64,000 nucleotides of DNA from Entoloma clypeatum (Eukaryota > Basidiomycota > Agaricomycetes > Agaricales > Entolomataceae): NCBI GenBank assembly GCA_963565915.1, contig OY751486.1, positions 3,906,001 through 3,970,000 of the forward strand, written 5' to 3'. Made by a program: the position numbers and the translations under genes. The notes under the pieces are model-generated. The model did not search any database, was not told the origin of the DNA, and worked only from the letters and a program-made list of their open reading frames with translations. Shown piece after piece: positions 23,915 to 35,322 of the stretch (the stretch's first letter is position 1; the number at the start of each line of letters is the position of its first letter).

Positions 23915-25330
23915 ATGACTTACGCCCCGACGAATCCCGTCGACGTACCACCGTACCAGGTCCAGGACCTTATTTCCACCGTTGTCGAGAAATCCGGTCA
24001 TTTTTCTATCATGTCTTGACAATGTTGATCGTCCTCATCTATGAAACAGGGTCTGAACCTGGAATCATACAGGTTCGATGCGCCCAAGCCTTGGGTACGC
24101 GATATTCGGAAGTTCTTGCTAGTTCTGAAAGGTGTTGACAATACACAGGTTCCGAGATTTATGTCGGTTGTTTTAACGGAGAACTCATACGGTTCGCGTT
24201 GCAGGCGGACGATCCCGACAAAGTCAGGCAGGACATTCCATTCTTTCCGAATAGGACCTCACAAGTACGCATCAGCTGGAGTCGTATGACATACTCTCGC
24301 GACAGACAGTTCCCAACGGCAAACCCGTCGATGAGATCGTCCTTGTACCTTGCCTTTCTCGGGCATTCATACTATCCGGTACCTCAGTACATCCCCCCTT
24401 CTCGCCCTTCGAGCCGCCAACTCACATCATTCTTTACAGACCGCACGCTACATTTCTATACCATTCCTTCACTGGACCCCGTCTCCCTTAGCATCGTCAA
24501 GCCCATCCGCCACGTTGTTACATTTGCCGTAGATCACAGGGATCTGCAACGACCACAGGCGTCGTTTTCCAGTTCAACAGCTTCCGTCGACGCCGTCAAC
24601 TTTTGCATCATCAAGCGAAGCAGTATAGCGATGTATATCATGCGAGAACGTTTGTCCTATGTGAAAGTAGGCAATCCTCCCTCATAATATAGTTAATGGC
24701 TTGACACATCATCAGGAAATTCCATTAACTTCTGGTGCGACATTGGCTCGTCGGATGGGAAATGCCCTCTGTACAGCAGACAAGGAGAATTACAATATGG
24801 TCAACCTTATTGACGCCACCATACTTCCCATACTTCCTGTCTCTCAGGCACCAGACGCAACCACCACCCCTCCCGTCAAGCCTTTGATTACTGTCGTCGG
24901 TGAAAATGAGTTCCTCGTGTTATCCTGGACAGGCGGCAGTACAATCGGGCTGTTCCTCACTGGAGACGGTGATCCTGTCCGCGGCACATTGGAGTGGCCC
25001 AGCCATCCCGAGGCCGTCTGTACGTCCCATGACGATCTCCCGTCGCTTCAGCATACGCTGATCTTCCTGACAGGTCTGGATTACCCGTATATTACGACAC
25101 TCCTCCCCAACAACACGATTGAGATACACAGCATTGAGACTCAAGCGATCGTCCAGGTCATCAATGCGCCGTCATCCCCATCTCGGGGCGAAGAGGGAAG
25201 CTATCGTTCCCGCTTGAACTTGATGTCGAGCCTCAGCGGCTACTTAGTTCCATCCACTCAGCGGTCAGACAAAATGCGACCCACGTCAGTCAAGCTCCTC
25301 AGAGTTCCAGAGCCTGTTATACCACCGTAG
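23915..25330 (+). CDS. CNH-domain protein, Vps39/Vps3 (TRAP1)-like, apparently short
   Basis: Exons begin 23915-23996, 24050-24094 and 24149 onward, then several more to 25330, about 370 aa. Start 'MTYAPTNPVDVPPYQVQDLI'. Family blocks: 'VRCAQALGSEIYVGCFNGEL', 'RFALQADDPDKVR', 'TVPNGKPVDEIVLVPCLSRA', 'LHFYTIPSLDPVSLSIVKPI', 'EIPLTSGATLARRMGNALCT', 'NEFLVLSWTGGSTIGLFLTG', 'VRGTLEWPSHPEA', and 'DYPYITTLLPNNTIEIHSI'. This is the citron-homology beta-propeller of Vps39/Vps3/TGFBRAP1-type tethers, which bind Rab GTPases on endosomes and vacuoles. Those proteins are normally 900-1000 aa with clathrin-like repeats after the propeller. Here a stop follows 'VKLLRVPEPVIPP', and no continuation is visible downstream. 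Either the family has short members in mushrooms or this copy is truncated. The first intron uses a weak GTCATT donor. Confidence 0.7.
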
Positions 25331-28300
25331 GTATTCTGTCGTACTCGTAAGGTCTCCTATGTATGTATTGAATGGATTGTTGATGACAAGAACCAAACTT
25401 CCCTCCACCCAACAGTCTATAATTCCTTGAGTCCAAACATGTTCCTTGACATGACCTGTTGAAACAAAAGAAGCCCAAAAGAAGGGCGGGAAAAAAATTC
25501 CTCATGGAGAAGGCAGCAGACGCGAAAGGGCCTGTCATGGCGGTGCGATCACAGGAACTTCAGCTTCGAAAGCCAGTCCTCAACGCATGCCATGATTGAA
25601 ACCAGCAACCACCGGCGCAGCCTAACCACTTTGATTCCCCTCGTACGTCTAGCGTTCTCCATACGCCAGGGGACGCTGACTCCGAGTCTACCAATAACCC
25701 TCGGATATTCCAAGAGCCCGCCGATAGGTCAACTCCCTCACCATCGAGGGAACACCCGTCGGTCAATGTCGGTCGATATCGGAGGAGCCAGACGACTGTA
25801 CACCCGTGGACCAGAGGCTTCCCCCTCTTGCCTAGAGCATTCTGCGCCACCGACCGAACGGAAGTCGGAACCAGGCACGTCGCGACAAGGCCGAATCGCG
25901 ACCTCCACACGACCGGATGGACAGAAGGTATTGGACATCAAGGGGTCCAATACTCCAGTTATCGTTTGATTTTATGTAGCCAACCCTGCCCCACCGCGGT
26001 CGCTAATTGTTATGAAGGATAACTGGAGGGTTGGAAATGGGAGAACTATTGGAGGAACCTGCGTCACTGCACCATTTTGATGCAGCATCTGACCGTGGTC
26101 CTCCAACGCCATAAGACGAAATGACGCCGATAGGGAAAGCGAAGAGGAAATGTGACTGGTAGCGGCGCTCGTGTCTCGCGTATTCCATATTTCTGGATTG
26201 CTTTTGGCATGTGAGGCTTGGCCTGATGGGAATATCGACAAACTCACCGGACGCTTCGTGTTAGTAACAGTCGACAGACCCTGTGCCAGCTCACGAAATG
26301 GAATGTAATTCTGTACGGAGCGAGCTCGTGGCTTCACGTCTGCTGCCGCAACTTCGACTCCTCATACCATTGCTCAAGCATGAGAGCCTCACAATTGATC
26401 TAATGTGCTACAGGCGGGTCAGCGAAAGTGGAGAGCAATGTACCAGACCTTTTCTTGTCATCAGCAGCAGTATCAGGCGAGATGTTTCATGAACCGCCTA
26501 CGGTGCTATCATGCTCTGGCGGGAAATTGGGCAGCATAAGTCCAAGAAGATGGTGGTAAGAGAGAAAGAAAGCGTCATTACTAATCCACTCCAGAAAGGA
26601 TGATGTCATGCATATTCCCAGCAGACGACGCCACATCGAAAGAACAAGCGTCACTTGGTTCACGTCACGAAGAGGTTGCTCTGGTCTGTCTGGGTCTTGA
26701 ATATTCGCGGTCTGAATTCGTCTTGTGGGCTAGAGATTCGTACAGATAGAGTGCTGTAGTTTTGCCGTTAAACCCAGGCAGTTGCTTATGATATTCAGAA
26801 GCCAAAGGGCAGCACATCGATTTTTCCAGGACCTCCGTCACTTACTTTCCGGCGATATCTCGCTTCGGCAGTGGTCTTTGTCTTCTGTTAACATTGCTTG
26901 GTTTCTTGATGTGCCTGCCCTCCCTCCTAAAGAGAAGAGCAAGGCCTGTTGAAAACTGAATCAATATTTCAAAGACCCGACCAATCTCCATATCTTGCAC
27001 CTTGCCCCAAAATTGTGTTTCTCCTTTTCCTTCGATAACAAATTTTATTCCATTTTCTTGGTTCTCTGAACAGATATGCGAGTTGGTCAGTTCCGCGGAA
27101 GACACATCACAATACTCACCCACTTCCCGCATGTGCAAATCACATGCATCTTTCACCCTTTCAGTGACGTTGCGAGGAAGCGCGCACCCTGTACCAAAAC
27201 CAGTGGTTGGCCTTCCTGTGGCTTCGGTGACGAGGTCCACCCTTCTCAGACCGCAAAAGCGGTCGTCACGTTTGCCCGCTTCAGCAAAGGACCCCGCCGA
27301 ACGGAGAGATACCTTGGATTCCGGTTCCGTATAAATTACTATATGATGGTTTAAACAGTGGGATGGTGCTGACGTGACTAGCGCAGGACACCCCTTCGCT
27401 CGGAGGTACGATTTTAGTCCCTATTGGTTTCCCTTTTTTTTCTCTTCCCTTAAGGCCTTTCGTTGGATTCCATTTGCGTTTTTTTTTATGATTGTTGAAC
27501 TTTCTATGGAAAGTGTTAGGCGACAACCCTCGAGACGATCCTGTAGTCACTCGTTTTTGTTTCTTTCAAGGAAAGACCCAGATAAGCCCCAGGGGGACGG
27601 CTCACCTACGACCCCTGCTTAAAAATGGAAATCTGGTCAGCCGCTAGTGGCTACAGCTCAGCAAAGGACTACCTATGGGCAAAGGAAATTCAACCGGAGA
27701 TGCTTCGCGAGAAGGTATGAAAAGAAAGGAGATTGAGGGTGCAGCGGCTTACGAGTGCGTTGGGAAACCAAAGCAGCATCTCCTCGCGGGACACAGGCGC
27801 GGGACAGGCAAAGCCGGCCGTCATACCCATCTAAAGACTAAAGCGTGGCCATGCTATAGTGGCGAGGGACTGGAATTGAGGTGTGAGGCGTTGTCAAAAA
27901 CCTGGACGGCGGTGCGGCAGAATAGACCTTCAAGGAGAGAAAAGGCAAGGCTAACAGCAGGTGAAGGTATGGTGGGCGCTTGTCATGTTTGTATTGAAAT
28001 GTTCCATGAGCCACAACCCAAGCTCTCCCACCATGCACATCCGACGCTTTGTGGCTCATTTGGCAAGAGTATCAGAAAGTCCTTCGAAAAATGAAATTCA
28101 TGGAATTCATCATATTGCAACATAATAGTTGTGATGGAACACAATGTCCCTTCCCTAGTCGTTAGTCGTAGCAACATTAAAGTGGAGGATGAACTTACTA
28201 TCCCTCGATTTCTCGGCCTGTAGCAGCACCAAGGAATTATCAGAGTGGGCGCCTAAATATTGTTTCAGCAGCGTGTTCTTGCCGATGGGACAGTAGCAGG

Positions 28301-28950
28301 CACACCTATGCACGCGAACTTCTTACACAGAACCTTATTAGCTCCCCGCTCCTTCTGCATCGCTTCCAACTATCGCTGGAACTGTATGTTCAGCCGATCC
28401 AGTGATAGGTTAGTTGTGGCGTTGTACTTGGACGCAGAAGGGGCAGTTCCGCCAGCACTTTGGGGCATGAATGCGCCGCCATCTACATTCCTTCTTGAGC
28501 AACACTAGGACAAAACGGCACTCAATATTCATCGCTCGGTGTCATACTTTCACATGACAGAAGTGTGACAGAGGCGCAGTTCCGAGTCCAACGTCCTATG
28601 TTTGTGGAGACAGAACCGTGGTGACTGGTAGACTCTTTGCCGCTTCGTCGTATCGGTATGAGCAAACCCGATACCACTGAAACTCGTCTCATTGAGGGAT
28701 CTGGAGTCGCTAGAGTCTACAGCCTGAGAGAGTCTCAACGACCATGTCACCTTGGCACCAACTTGAAGTTGGAACTTGGAAGGACACTCGATCCGATCCG
28801 AGTCCGAGACTCCGTGTGTCATGTGACTAGGATTTGCTGAAGATCAAAATCAAAATCAAAATCAATCCATAAAATGATTTTGATTTTGAACTCGAAATTC
28901 AGTCCATCTCTCCTCTTGCCTCACCTCCAATCTGAAAGTAATTCGACTCG
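25331..28950. other. 3.6-kb gene-poor region with possible minus-strand remnants
   Basis: A minus-strand open frame at 26842-27240 ('VTEATGRPTTGFGTGCALPR', 'NVTERVKDACDLHMREVG', later 'EIGRVFEILIQFSTGLALLF') contains plausible internal GT-AG sites. With blocks at ~26480-26600 ('HHLLGLMLPNFPPEHD'), ~26350-26400 ('LEQWYEESKLRQQT') and ~26040-26210 ('EIWNTRDTSAATSHISSSLS') it may be one degenerate or unrecognised multi-exon gene reading leftward. I cannot join the parts into a complete model. The segment 27540-27710 matches 10306-10473. Nothing is supported at 25331-25960 and 27720-28840. Confidence 0.35.
28850..28889. repeat. Perfect 15-bp inverted repeat upstream of ACR3
   Basis: Left arm TCAAAATCAAAATCA (28850-28864), 10-nt loop (28865-28874), right arm TGATTTTGATTTTGA (28875-28889). 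The left arm extends into a four-fold (ATCAAA)-like tandem from 28843. The right arm ends 61 nt before the ACR3 ATG, so the hairpin lies in the promoter or 5' leader. Confidence 0.85.
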
Positions 28951-30396
28951 ATGGACCCCGACAAGCAGTCAAATGCCGACATTTCAGAGAGTGCTGACAG
29001 CCCTTCAGTAGTCGGGACTCATGTCAACAAACAAACAGCCGTTGCACCGCAAGGTAACTTCCGTTTCCAAGCTGCATCCTTAATCATTAACTCGGAAGCC
29101 TCCGCTCAGAGATATTTAGAAAACTAAGCATACTCGACAAACTCTTGTCGCCACTCATCATACTCTTTATGATACTTGGGGTCGTCATCGGCGAATTTGC
29201 GCCTCACGTCCAACAAGCTTTCGACGTCATTGATTTTCATGGCGTCTCAGTGCGTGAGTAGGTTATTCCTTTGTTCGCCGTAACCCTGAGAATATACGTT
29301 CTGTATGCTGGCAGCGATTGCGATTGGTTTGATCGTCATGATGTGGCCCATCCTCACCAAAGTTCAGTACGAGCAATTGCCAAAGATGTTTTCGGCGCGG
29401 CGCATCTGGGTCCAACTGGGAATATCACTATTCCTCAATTGGATTATAGGCCCGTTCATAATGCTGGGACTCGCGTGGGCCACACTACCAGATCTACCGA
29501 CCTACAGGATTGGCGTAATCATGGTTGGTATCGCGCGATGCATAGCCATGGTCATGATCTGGAACCAATTGGCTCGAGGGAACTCAGAATACTGTGCAAT
29601 CCTCGTCATTGTCAACTCCATCTTACAGATCATACTTTACTCGCCATATGCACTGCTGTTTATCAATGTGATTGGAGGCAATAAGCAAGCTAGCATCCAC
29701 GTTGAATATGCGGATGTGGCTATATCTGTCCTGATTGTACGTCGCCGCATTCATCTCACAGTTCGTTTCATTATCTGAACATCCACTCTATAGTATCTAG
29801 GCATCCCCCTTCTTGCGGGAGTCATTACGCGATACAGCGTATGGCACTTTTGCGGACGGGAGAACTTTGAGAAACGTTTCCTTCCCGTCTTCTCGCCTCT
29901 CGCTCTTCTCGGCCTGCTTTACACCATCATCGTTATGTTCGCCTACCAGGGCCACCACATTATTCACAATCTCCGCGCGGTATTCCGAGTGTTCGTGCCC
30001 ATGATCTTGTATTTCGTCATCATGTGGTCAGCGGCATTTGGTCTCATGTATTACCTGACGCGAAAAGACATCGCCCAAGGGCGAAGCGGAATGTTTGGTT
30101 ATGAAATGGCGGTGGTGCAGGCATTCACGTCAGGAAGCAATAATTTTGTTAGCTGCTTGCACCTTACCTTCATTGTATCGGACACTCACCGGCCATTTAT
30201 GATACAGGAATTGGCCATCGCCGTTGCGATTGCAATTTACGGTGTAGGATCTGACCAGGCCCTTGCCGCAACCATTGGACCGCTGGTAGAAGTTCCTGTA
30301 TTGCTAGCACTGACTTGGGTAGCTCTCCTTTTGGGAAGGCGTTTGAATTGGGACCAACAAGGAGACGAGGAGGTGTCGATCCAGAAAACGGGTTGA
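28951..30396 (+). CDS. ACR3: Arsenite efflux transporter ACR3
   Basis: Five exons, 28951-29053, 29110-29253, 29315-29736, 29794-30147 and 30208-30396, give 403 aa, the normal family length. A short hydrophilic N-terminus ('MDPDKQSNADISESADSPS') leads to 'KLSILDKLLSPLIILFMILG' and about ten membrane segments. ACR3 landmarks are 'IGLIVMMWPILTKVQYEQLP', 'VGIARCIAMVMIWNQLARGN' (containing the Cys that ACR3 proteins need for transport), 'YCAILVIVNSILQIILYSPY', 'KRFLPVFSPLALLGLLYTII', and 'AIYGVGSDQALAATIGPLVE'. It exports As(III), and possibly antimonite, across the plasma membrane driven by the proton gradient. No arsenate reductase or ArsH-like gene lies next to it, so it stands alone here. The hairpin at 28850-28889 sits in its upstream region. 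Confidence 0.93.
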
Positions 30397-30970
30397 ATAT
30401 TTCGGGCCATCTGGCAATACGAGGGTTGTTGCGATCCAGATATGAGCTCCATGTATGTTTGGAAGTTTGCGCTTATAATCCTCCCTTCAAGTTACCGTTC
30501 TAAAAGGACTAACAGCATTGTCTTGATTACTAAATGCTAGCCGCAAGAACTTGAATTGTTCGATGACTACATCTTCTGCATTGGGTCATTTGAGGTCGAA
30601 TTCGGCGTTCGCGCCGACTTCAGGGAAAATTCCTTGTCGGTGGATTTTTGGACGTCAATGTTCGTAGATCCGAAAGTGACCATGCTTGCACATTGGGGAA
30701 GCTTTCCTCAATACAGCTTCTCCGTTGAGCTGGCTGGCCCGCGTGTCGCGTGTCGTACATTGCGATTTCCCGAGTTTCTCAGTAAGCACTGGCAGAAGTT
30801 GGGCGGGAGCTTTAAAGGTTGAATCTCTACTGAAAACTTTGAAGAGGTATATTAATTCAGAAACCAGTAAAACTCATCATTAAGGTTGATGGATAATAAC
30901 TACAAACCGCGACGGACGCGGAATTATCGGCGAGTCGGGCCGCGACGCAAGCACGGGTACTTATTGCTAT
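30397..30970. other. Intergenic region between convergent genes
   Basis: An open frame at 30556-30822 (plus) shows no motif or homology I recognise. Probably 3' flanks of ACR3 and of the small gene to the right. Confidence 0.4.
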
Positions 30971-31438
30971 TCAATTTCCCTCCACAGGCAAGGTAACGCC
31001 AGCGCCGGGAGGACGCTTGTTATCTGGATGAGCACCTTTATATCATACATCAGCGTCCAGCGATTAAAATAACGACAGGCACATAACATACCATGCGCCA
31101 CAGCGCGTTCCCTATGTATGAGTGCTTCCCGCTCCAGACGTTCAGCCTCTTCGAGTTCAGATCCTTGTGTTTTAATGGTATTGGCTTCTCTGCCATGACT
31201 CGTCCAGTTGGAGAACCAAGAAAAGCGGCTTGAAAACGTACCGCTCCTTCTGCATTCCCCTCCCCTTCAGAGCTTCACTTCCAAGGACCGCTCCTACAGC
31301 ACGTTCAGCCGCTCCGATAGCAGATTGTCCATGGCCGTGTCCCTGTCGACAATGGTATGTTAACTCGCTACGGGACATGCGGCGTACTAACATCTGGGAT
31401 TTGGGTTTCTGTAGATGCTTTTCGAGCCTGGAGGACAT
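30971..31438 (-). CDS. Small hydrophilic protein with a CsbD-like segment
   Basis: Four minus-strand exons: ~31390-31438 ('MSSRLEKHLQKPKSQML'), ~31239-31345 ('GHGHGQSAIGAAERAVGAVL' then GSEALKGRGMQKER), ~31096-31180 ('EANTIKTQGSELEEAERLER', 'EALIHRERAVAHG'), and ~30971-31035 ('AHPDNKRPPGAGVTLPVEGN'). All junctions keep frame, giving about 100 aa. The 'G.AERA.G...G...LK.RG' pattern resembles CsbD-type stress proteins, and the rest is a charged helix. I know similar small basidiomycete proteins but not their function. The start is the first ATG in frame and could lie further upstream. Confidence 0.55.
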
Positions 31439-32374
31439 GGAAAATGCACCTTCAGAGTCTTCAACAAATGCAGGCGGAAGGGCTATAACCTACGTTCTTT
31501 CGAAAAAGGGGCAGGGATGATATACAGTAGGTCCTGGCCGAGCATGGCAGTCTATTATATGGAGAGGTGGACGTGGATCTAATGACAGAGTGGAGTGACG
31601 TCGACTCCACTGCCAAATTTATTGAGGGACGATAGGTATCTGGGCGCATTGAACTCCATCCTCCACCTGTAGCGCCAACCTCCTGGCTTGGAAAGATTGT
31701 GGATTGCGTGAGATGGGCTGTGCCAGGTTTGAAATTTGAGCCGCCAAATTACCGAAGTCTACTTCGCTCGAATTTTCATAGATTACTGTATAACGCTTGT
31801 CCTTATCTTATATTGCAAGTAGTGCCAAGGCTACGCGAAGAAACGTTTGAATGGGACCAGGTGAGCAGTCAGACGGCGTTTTGTCTACCCAGATCCGTTC
31901 AGTTCTCTGCCGATAATTGCTTGACAACGACGGTAAAGAATGCCAATAAGGTATATGTGACTGAATATATACATATGTAGCGTTCGAGAAGGTATGTCCA
32001 TGGGTCATTAGAGAAAGCTGTGGTAAGAATGACAACAAGAAGAGACGCTGAGGGGCACGGCAACGAGGAGTTTTTGGAGCCGACGACGGTTGGGTATTAA
32101 AATATAAATACGTCATAACATTAAATATGTCATAACAGGGGAAGGGAGTGGAGAAGGTTGTTGGTAGTATACAAAGAGGGAGGAATGGAAATAGGTGGAT
32201 GGTGTGCGTCGAAGGATGATCGAATCAGATGTCCAAAGGGAAGCCAGCGGAAGATATGTCGTTGAGGTGATAGACGTGATTTCCTCCATTCCAAGCAGAG
32301 GATCATGGGTAGAGAACGAAGAGAAGACAACAAGAAAACAAGTCTTCAACCACGATCCCACATCGGCATCGTCC
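31439..32374. other. Intergenic region
   Basis: Several short frames on both strands (for example 32113-32478 minus) run into or shadow the neighbouring gene. No supported coding or RNA feature. It holds the 3' end of the single-pass membrane gene. Confidence 0.45.
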
Positions 32375-33981
32375 TCACTTCCGAATGTTGGTATATGCGG
32401 GTGGCAGCTCGACGGTCTCTGCTTCACCCTCCCCAGCAGCACCTTCGCTTGGCCCCGCATCATCATGCTGAATAACATTCACCGGCCTCATTTGCCTCAA
32501 CGGACCCTTCCGTCCATTCGTAGAGCCCGCGACTGACCCACCATGGCCAGAACCAGGCGCACCGGCATACAGACTCCCCAAGAAGTCCGTCGTCGTCGTG
32601 TGTCTGTCTGTGTCAGTATAGTCGGAAATGGGCCGTCCCTCCGCGTCCGTCTCGAATCCGGAGGTAAGGGTAGGTTCTGGAAGTGTGTATGGTTGCGGCT
32701 GATAGTACTCTGGCAGCTCATTCCGGCTGTTGCCCGCCCTGCTTCCCGCACGTCCGCCTGCAGCGCCACCTTCCTGTGCGTCTTCCTCGTCATCTGCATT
32801 CAGAAGGTCGAGCGCCCGCTTCTCATGGCTCTGTGCAGATGAACGACGGCGGTAGAATAAGAGAAGAAGCACGATAGCAGCGAGTCCAACAAGGGCACCA
32901 ACGACTCCGCCTATGATAGCAGCAGCGTTGATTCCGCCGCCAGTCCTGACACCGCCAGATTTGCTGGTGGGGTAGCTTCCACCAGCTGGACTACCGGGAG
33001 TCGAACTCGGACTGGCGTCGTTCAGGCAACTGCCGGTGTTGTTGATGCCACTACTGACTGTATTGAGGACGCTCCCTGCCGTGCCATTGCCACGGTTGTC
33101 GCCGCCGACGAGAATAAGGGTGGTGCCTCCACGCAGGGGTGGCGTCCATGAAAAGCCTGTACCTTGGGAGTCGACGTCGGTGATTTGGCCTTGCGGGATG
33201 GCGAAAGACTGGCCACCTGGTATGACGCCGAGGAAGTTGGGAATGCTGGATTGACGGATGGAGATAAGAGCCCGAATAAGCGAGAAGATAACGAAACTGA
33301 CCCTTGAACTGTTGAGCTGTTCCACCATATACGGGTCGCCTCGCATTGAACAATCTGGTTGAGAGGGTAGATGGAGAATACAAATAGCGGAGAAACGTTT
33401 GTAGAAGCGTCGAAGCAAGAAGTATCCGAGGATTTGGTGACGAGAGCGGCGACGCTGGTCCCGCCAGAGCCGAAACCTGTCGCATCGCTTACCTAGACCA
33501 TAATGAGAATCGTGTCAGCAAAGACGGGCGTGACAGGATCAAAGTGGAGCTGCTAGCTGTTTTCAGCGAGCGGAGTATCTAAGCCCCCCAAAGTTGGGAG
33601 GCATCACAGCCTTGAGCAACATGTTGCACGATCTTCCACAATGGAAAACTGGCGCCTCTCAGAAAGGATGATTCGCTCATGAAAACTCACCACAGCAACG
33701 AATTGAGAAAGGCCGGGATAATTAAGTTGGAAATTGAGAGTTTTGGAATTGTTGGGAAAGGGCGCATCGATGATTTTTCGTACTTCTATGTTGTTTGGTA
33801 GTGGGGTTGGTCCGAATGGAAGAAGCAGCAAACGATAAGGGGGTTTGCCAGACCCCCTTATCGAAATTTTGAGGGTTTGGCATTGCTGCGGAGTGGTGTC
33901 AAATTTCCACGAATAGGCCGCAGAGAGGATGGGGAGAGCAAGAAGAGTAAGAATTGTCGGGGTCATGACCATGAAAGCCAT
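32375..33981 (-). CDS. Single-pass membrane protein with a signal peptide and Ser/Pro-rich cytoplasmic tail
   Basis: Exons on the minus strand: ~33689-33981, ~33305-33490 and 32375-~33250. The N-terminal signal is 'MAFMVMTPTILTLLALPILS'. The ectodomain starts 'FDTTPQQCQTLKISIRGSGK' and includes 'SDATGFGSGGTSVAALVTKS', 'PLNQIVQCEATRIWWNSSTV', and 'PNFLGVIPGGQSFAIPQGQI' with later N-x-S/T sites. A transmembrane helix follows ('AAAIIGGVVGALVGLAAIVL', ~residue 330), then a basic stop-transfer YRRRSS and a ~190-residue disordered tail ending 'ETVELPPAYTNIRK', which contains a PPxY motif that could recruit a WW-domain ubiquitin ligase (inference). This layout is common in basidiomycetes and resembles surface sensors or adhesion proteins. 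A 12-bp perfect hairpin lies in the ectodomain exon at 33833-33863. Confidence 0.75.
33833..33863. repeat. 12-bp perfect inverted repeat inside a coding exon
   Basis: CGATAAGGGGGT, 7-nt loop TTGCCAG, ACCCCCTTATCG. It lies within the ectodomain exon of the single-pass membrane protein (codes for part of 'ISIRGSGKPPYRLL'). Confidence 0.85.
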
Positions 33982-35322
33982 GTTGCTCAAGGTGACCCGG
34001 AGGAAGAAAAGGGAGGGGTGGACGTCGTGGAAGACGATGGAGGCTTGGAGGACTCTGCGAGGCGGTAGTATGTCAACGACCACTTCTCGCATGTCACATC
34101 TTCTCCTCCTAGTATCACACGGCAACCAATCGGCGTTTTGGAATCATCAGCCGGCCCGTCTTTCCTCATTCAAATAAAATACACAAGTTCTTATCCAAAC
34201 CTCCACCACAGAAATCCAGCTCGTTTCTTGTAGTGTAGGGAACCATTCCGGACGTCGTGGGTCCACTTTCAGCCAGGTAAACCGACCATCGCCTGCAAGG
34301 TAAATTACGGCATGGAATATCCTGGAATATCTAACCGCGGTGAGCAGCGCCCTCTCCATGAAAAATGTCACTATTACTGAAAGTATAGCTGTTCAGTCTC
34401 TCCGTATGTGAATCTCTCTTCTGAATTAAAACATATAAGACACAGCCTCCACATGTGCAGCATGGTCTTGACACATGGGGTCAACTTGTCCGAATCGTCA
34501 CAGGGTCCAGCAGCTATGCTTCCCTTAGCCTCGAGGCCAGAAGATCTCCGCAGTTCGGGTGAAACAACCACTTAGAACCCTGCAGGATTGCAGGAAACCG
34601 CAAGCCGCACTGCCTGAGCGGGGCCCCGTATGATAGAACGCCTTAAGAGCTGAGCAGACTAGTGACGATGCTGTGTCCAATATTTGAAATGGCTCAAACG
34701 CTGCACTGGCAGGCAAATCCGTTCCAACGTGGCCTCGCCAGCACTTCGTTTTACTCGGGGACGAACTTCCTGAATTTGTAATTCGGAAAGACGCGCGATG
34801 ACGCGTCATTTTCTTCGGGAAGCTGCCAATTGAGGTGACCATTTTCTTGGAAGTCAGTAGGACATTTCACCAATTCACGGTCCTATTGATATGGAAGGAG
34901 CATACTTATCTTGGAACAGTCCCATCGTAATATATAGTACAGGCTGTCAGGGACGGAATGTTGGAGACTATGTCTCGCATGTTGAGATGGACTGCTCTCT
35001 CAAATAGACATTGACCTAGAGATCGACTGGAGACAAATTTGGTAGGACATATTAGATTCCATTACTACGAGTAGGCTACTAATGTAGCTATAGTTTAAAA
35101 GAGAGTGGATGAATGCATAGCAGAGAGTCAAAAATCGCAAGTACGCGGTACAAATACAACAGGTCCTAACTAGATGATGGTACAAAATGACAGAATGTAG
35201 CAGAAGAGGCGTGCGTAATGGTACAGATGCTCCGAATAGCGTGAAAAGGAAATTGTGAATGAGTGGTGGAGAAATGAGGGAATACATGCGTGGAAGAACT
35301 AGGATAATGCAAGGGGAAAAAG
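33982..35322. other. Intergenic region
   Basis: Upstream flank of the single-pass membrane gene and downstream flank of the Zn2Cys6 gene. Frames at 34525-34842 and 35000-35575 (minus) show no recognisable protein, and the latter shadows the 3' end of the transcription-factor gene. Confidence 0.45.
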
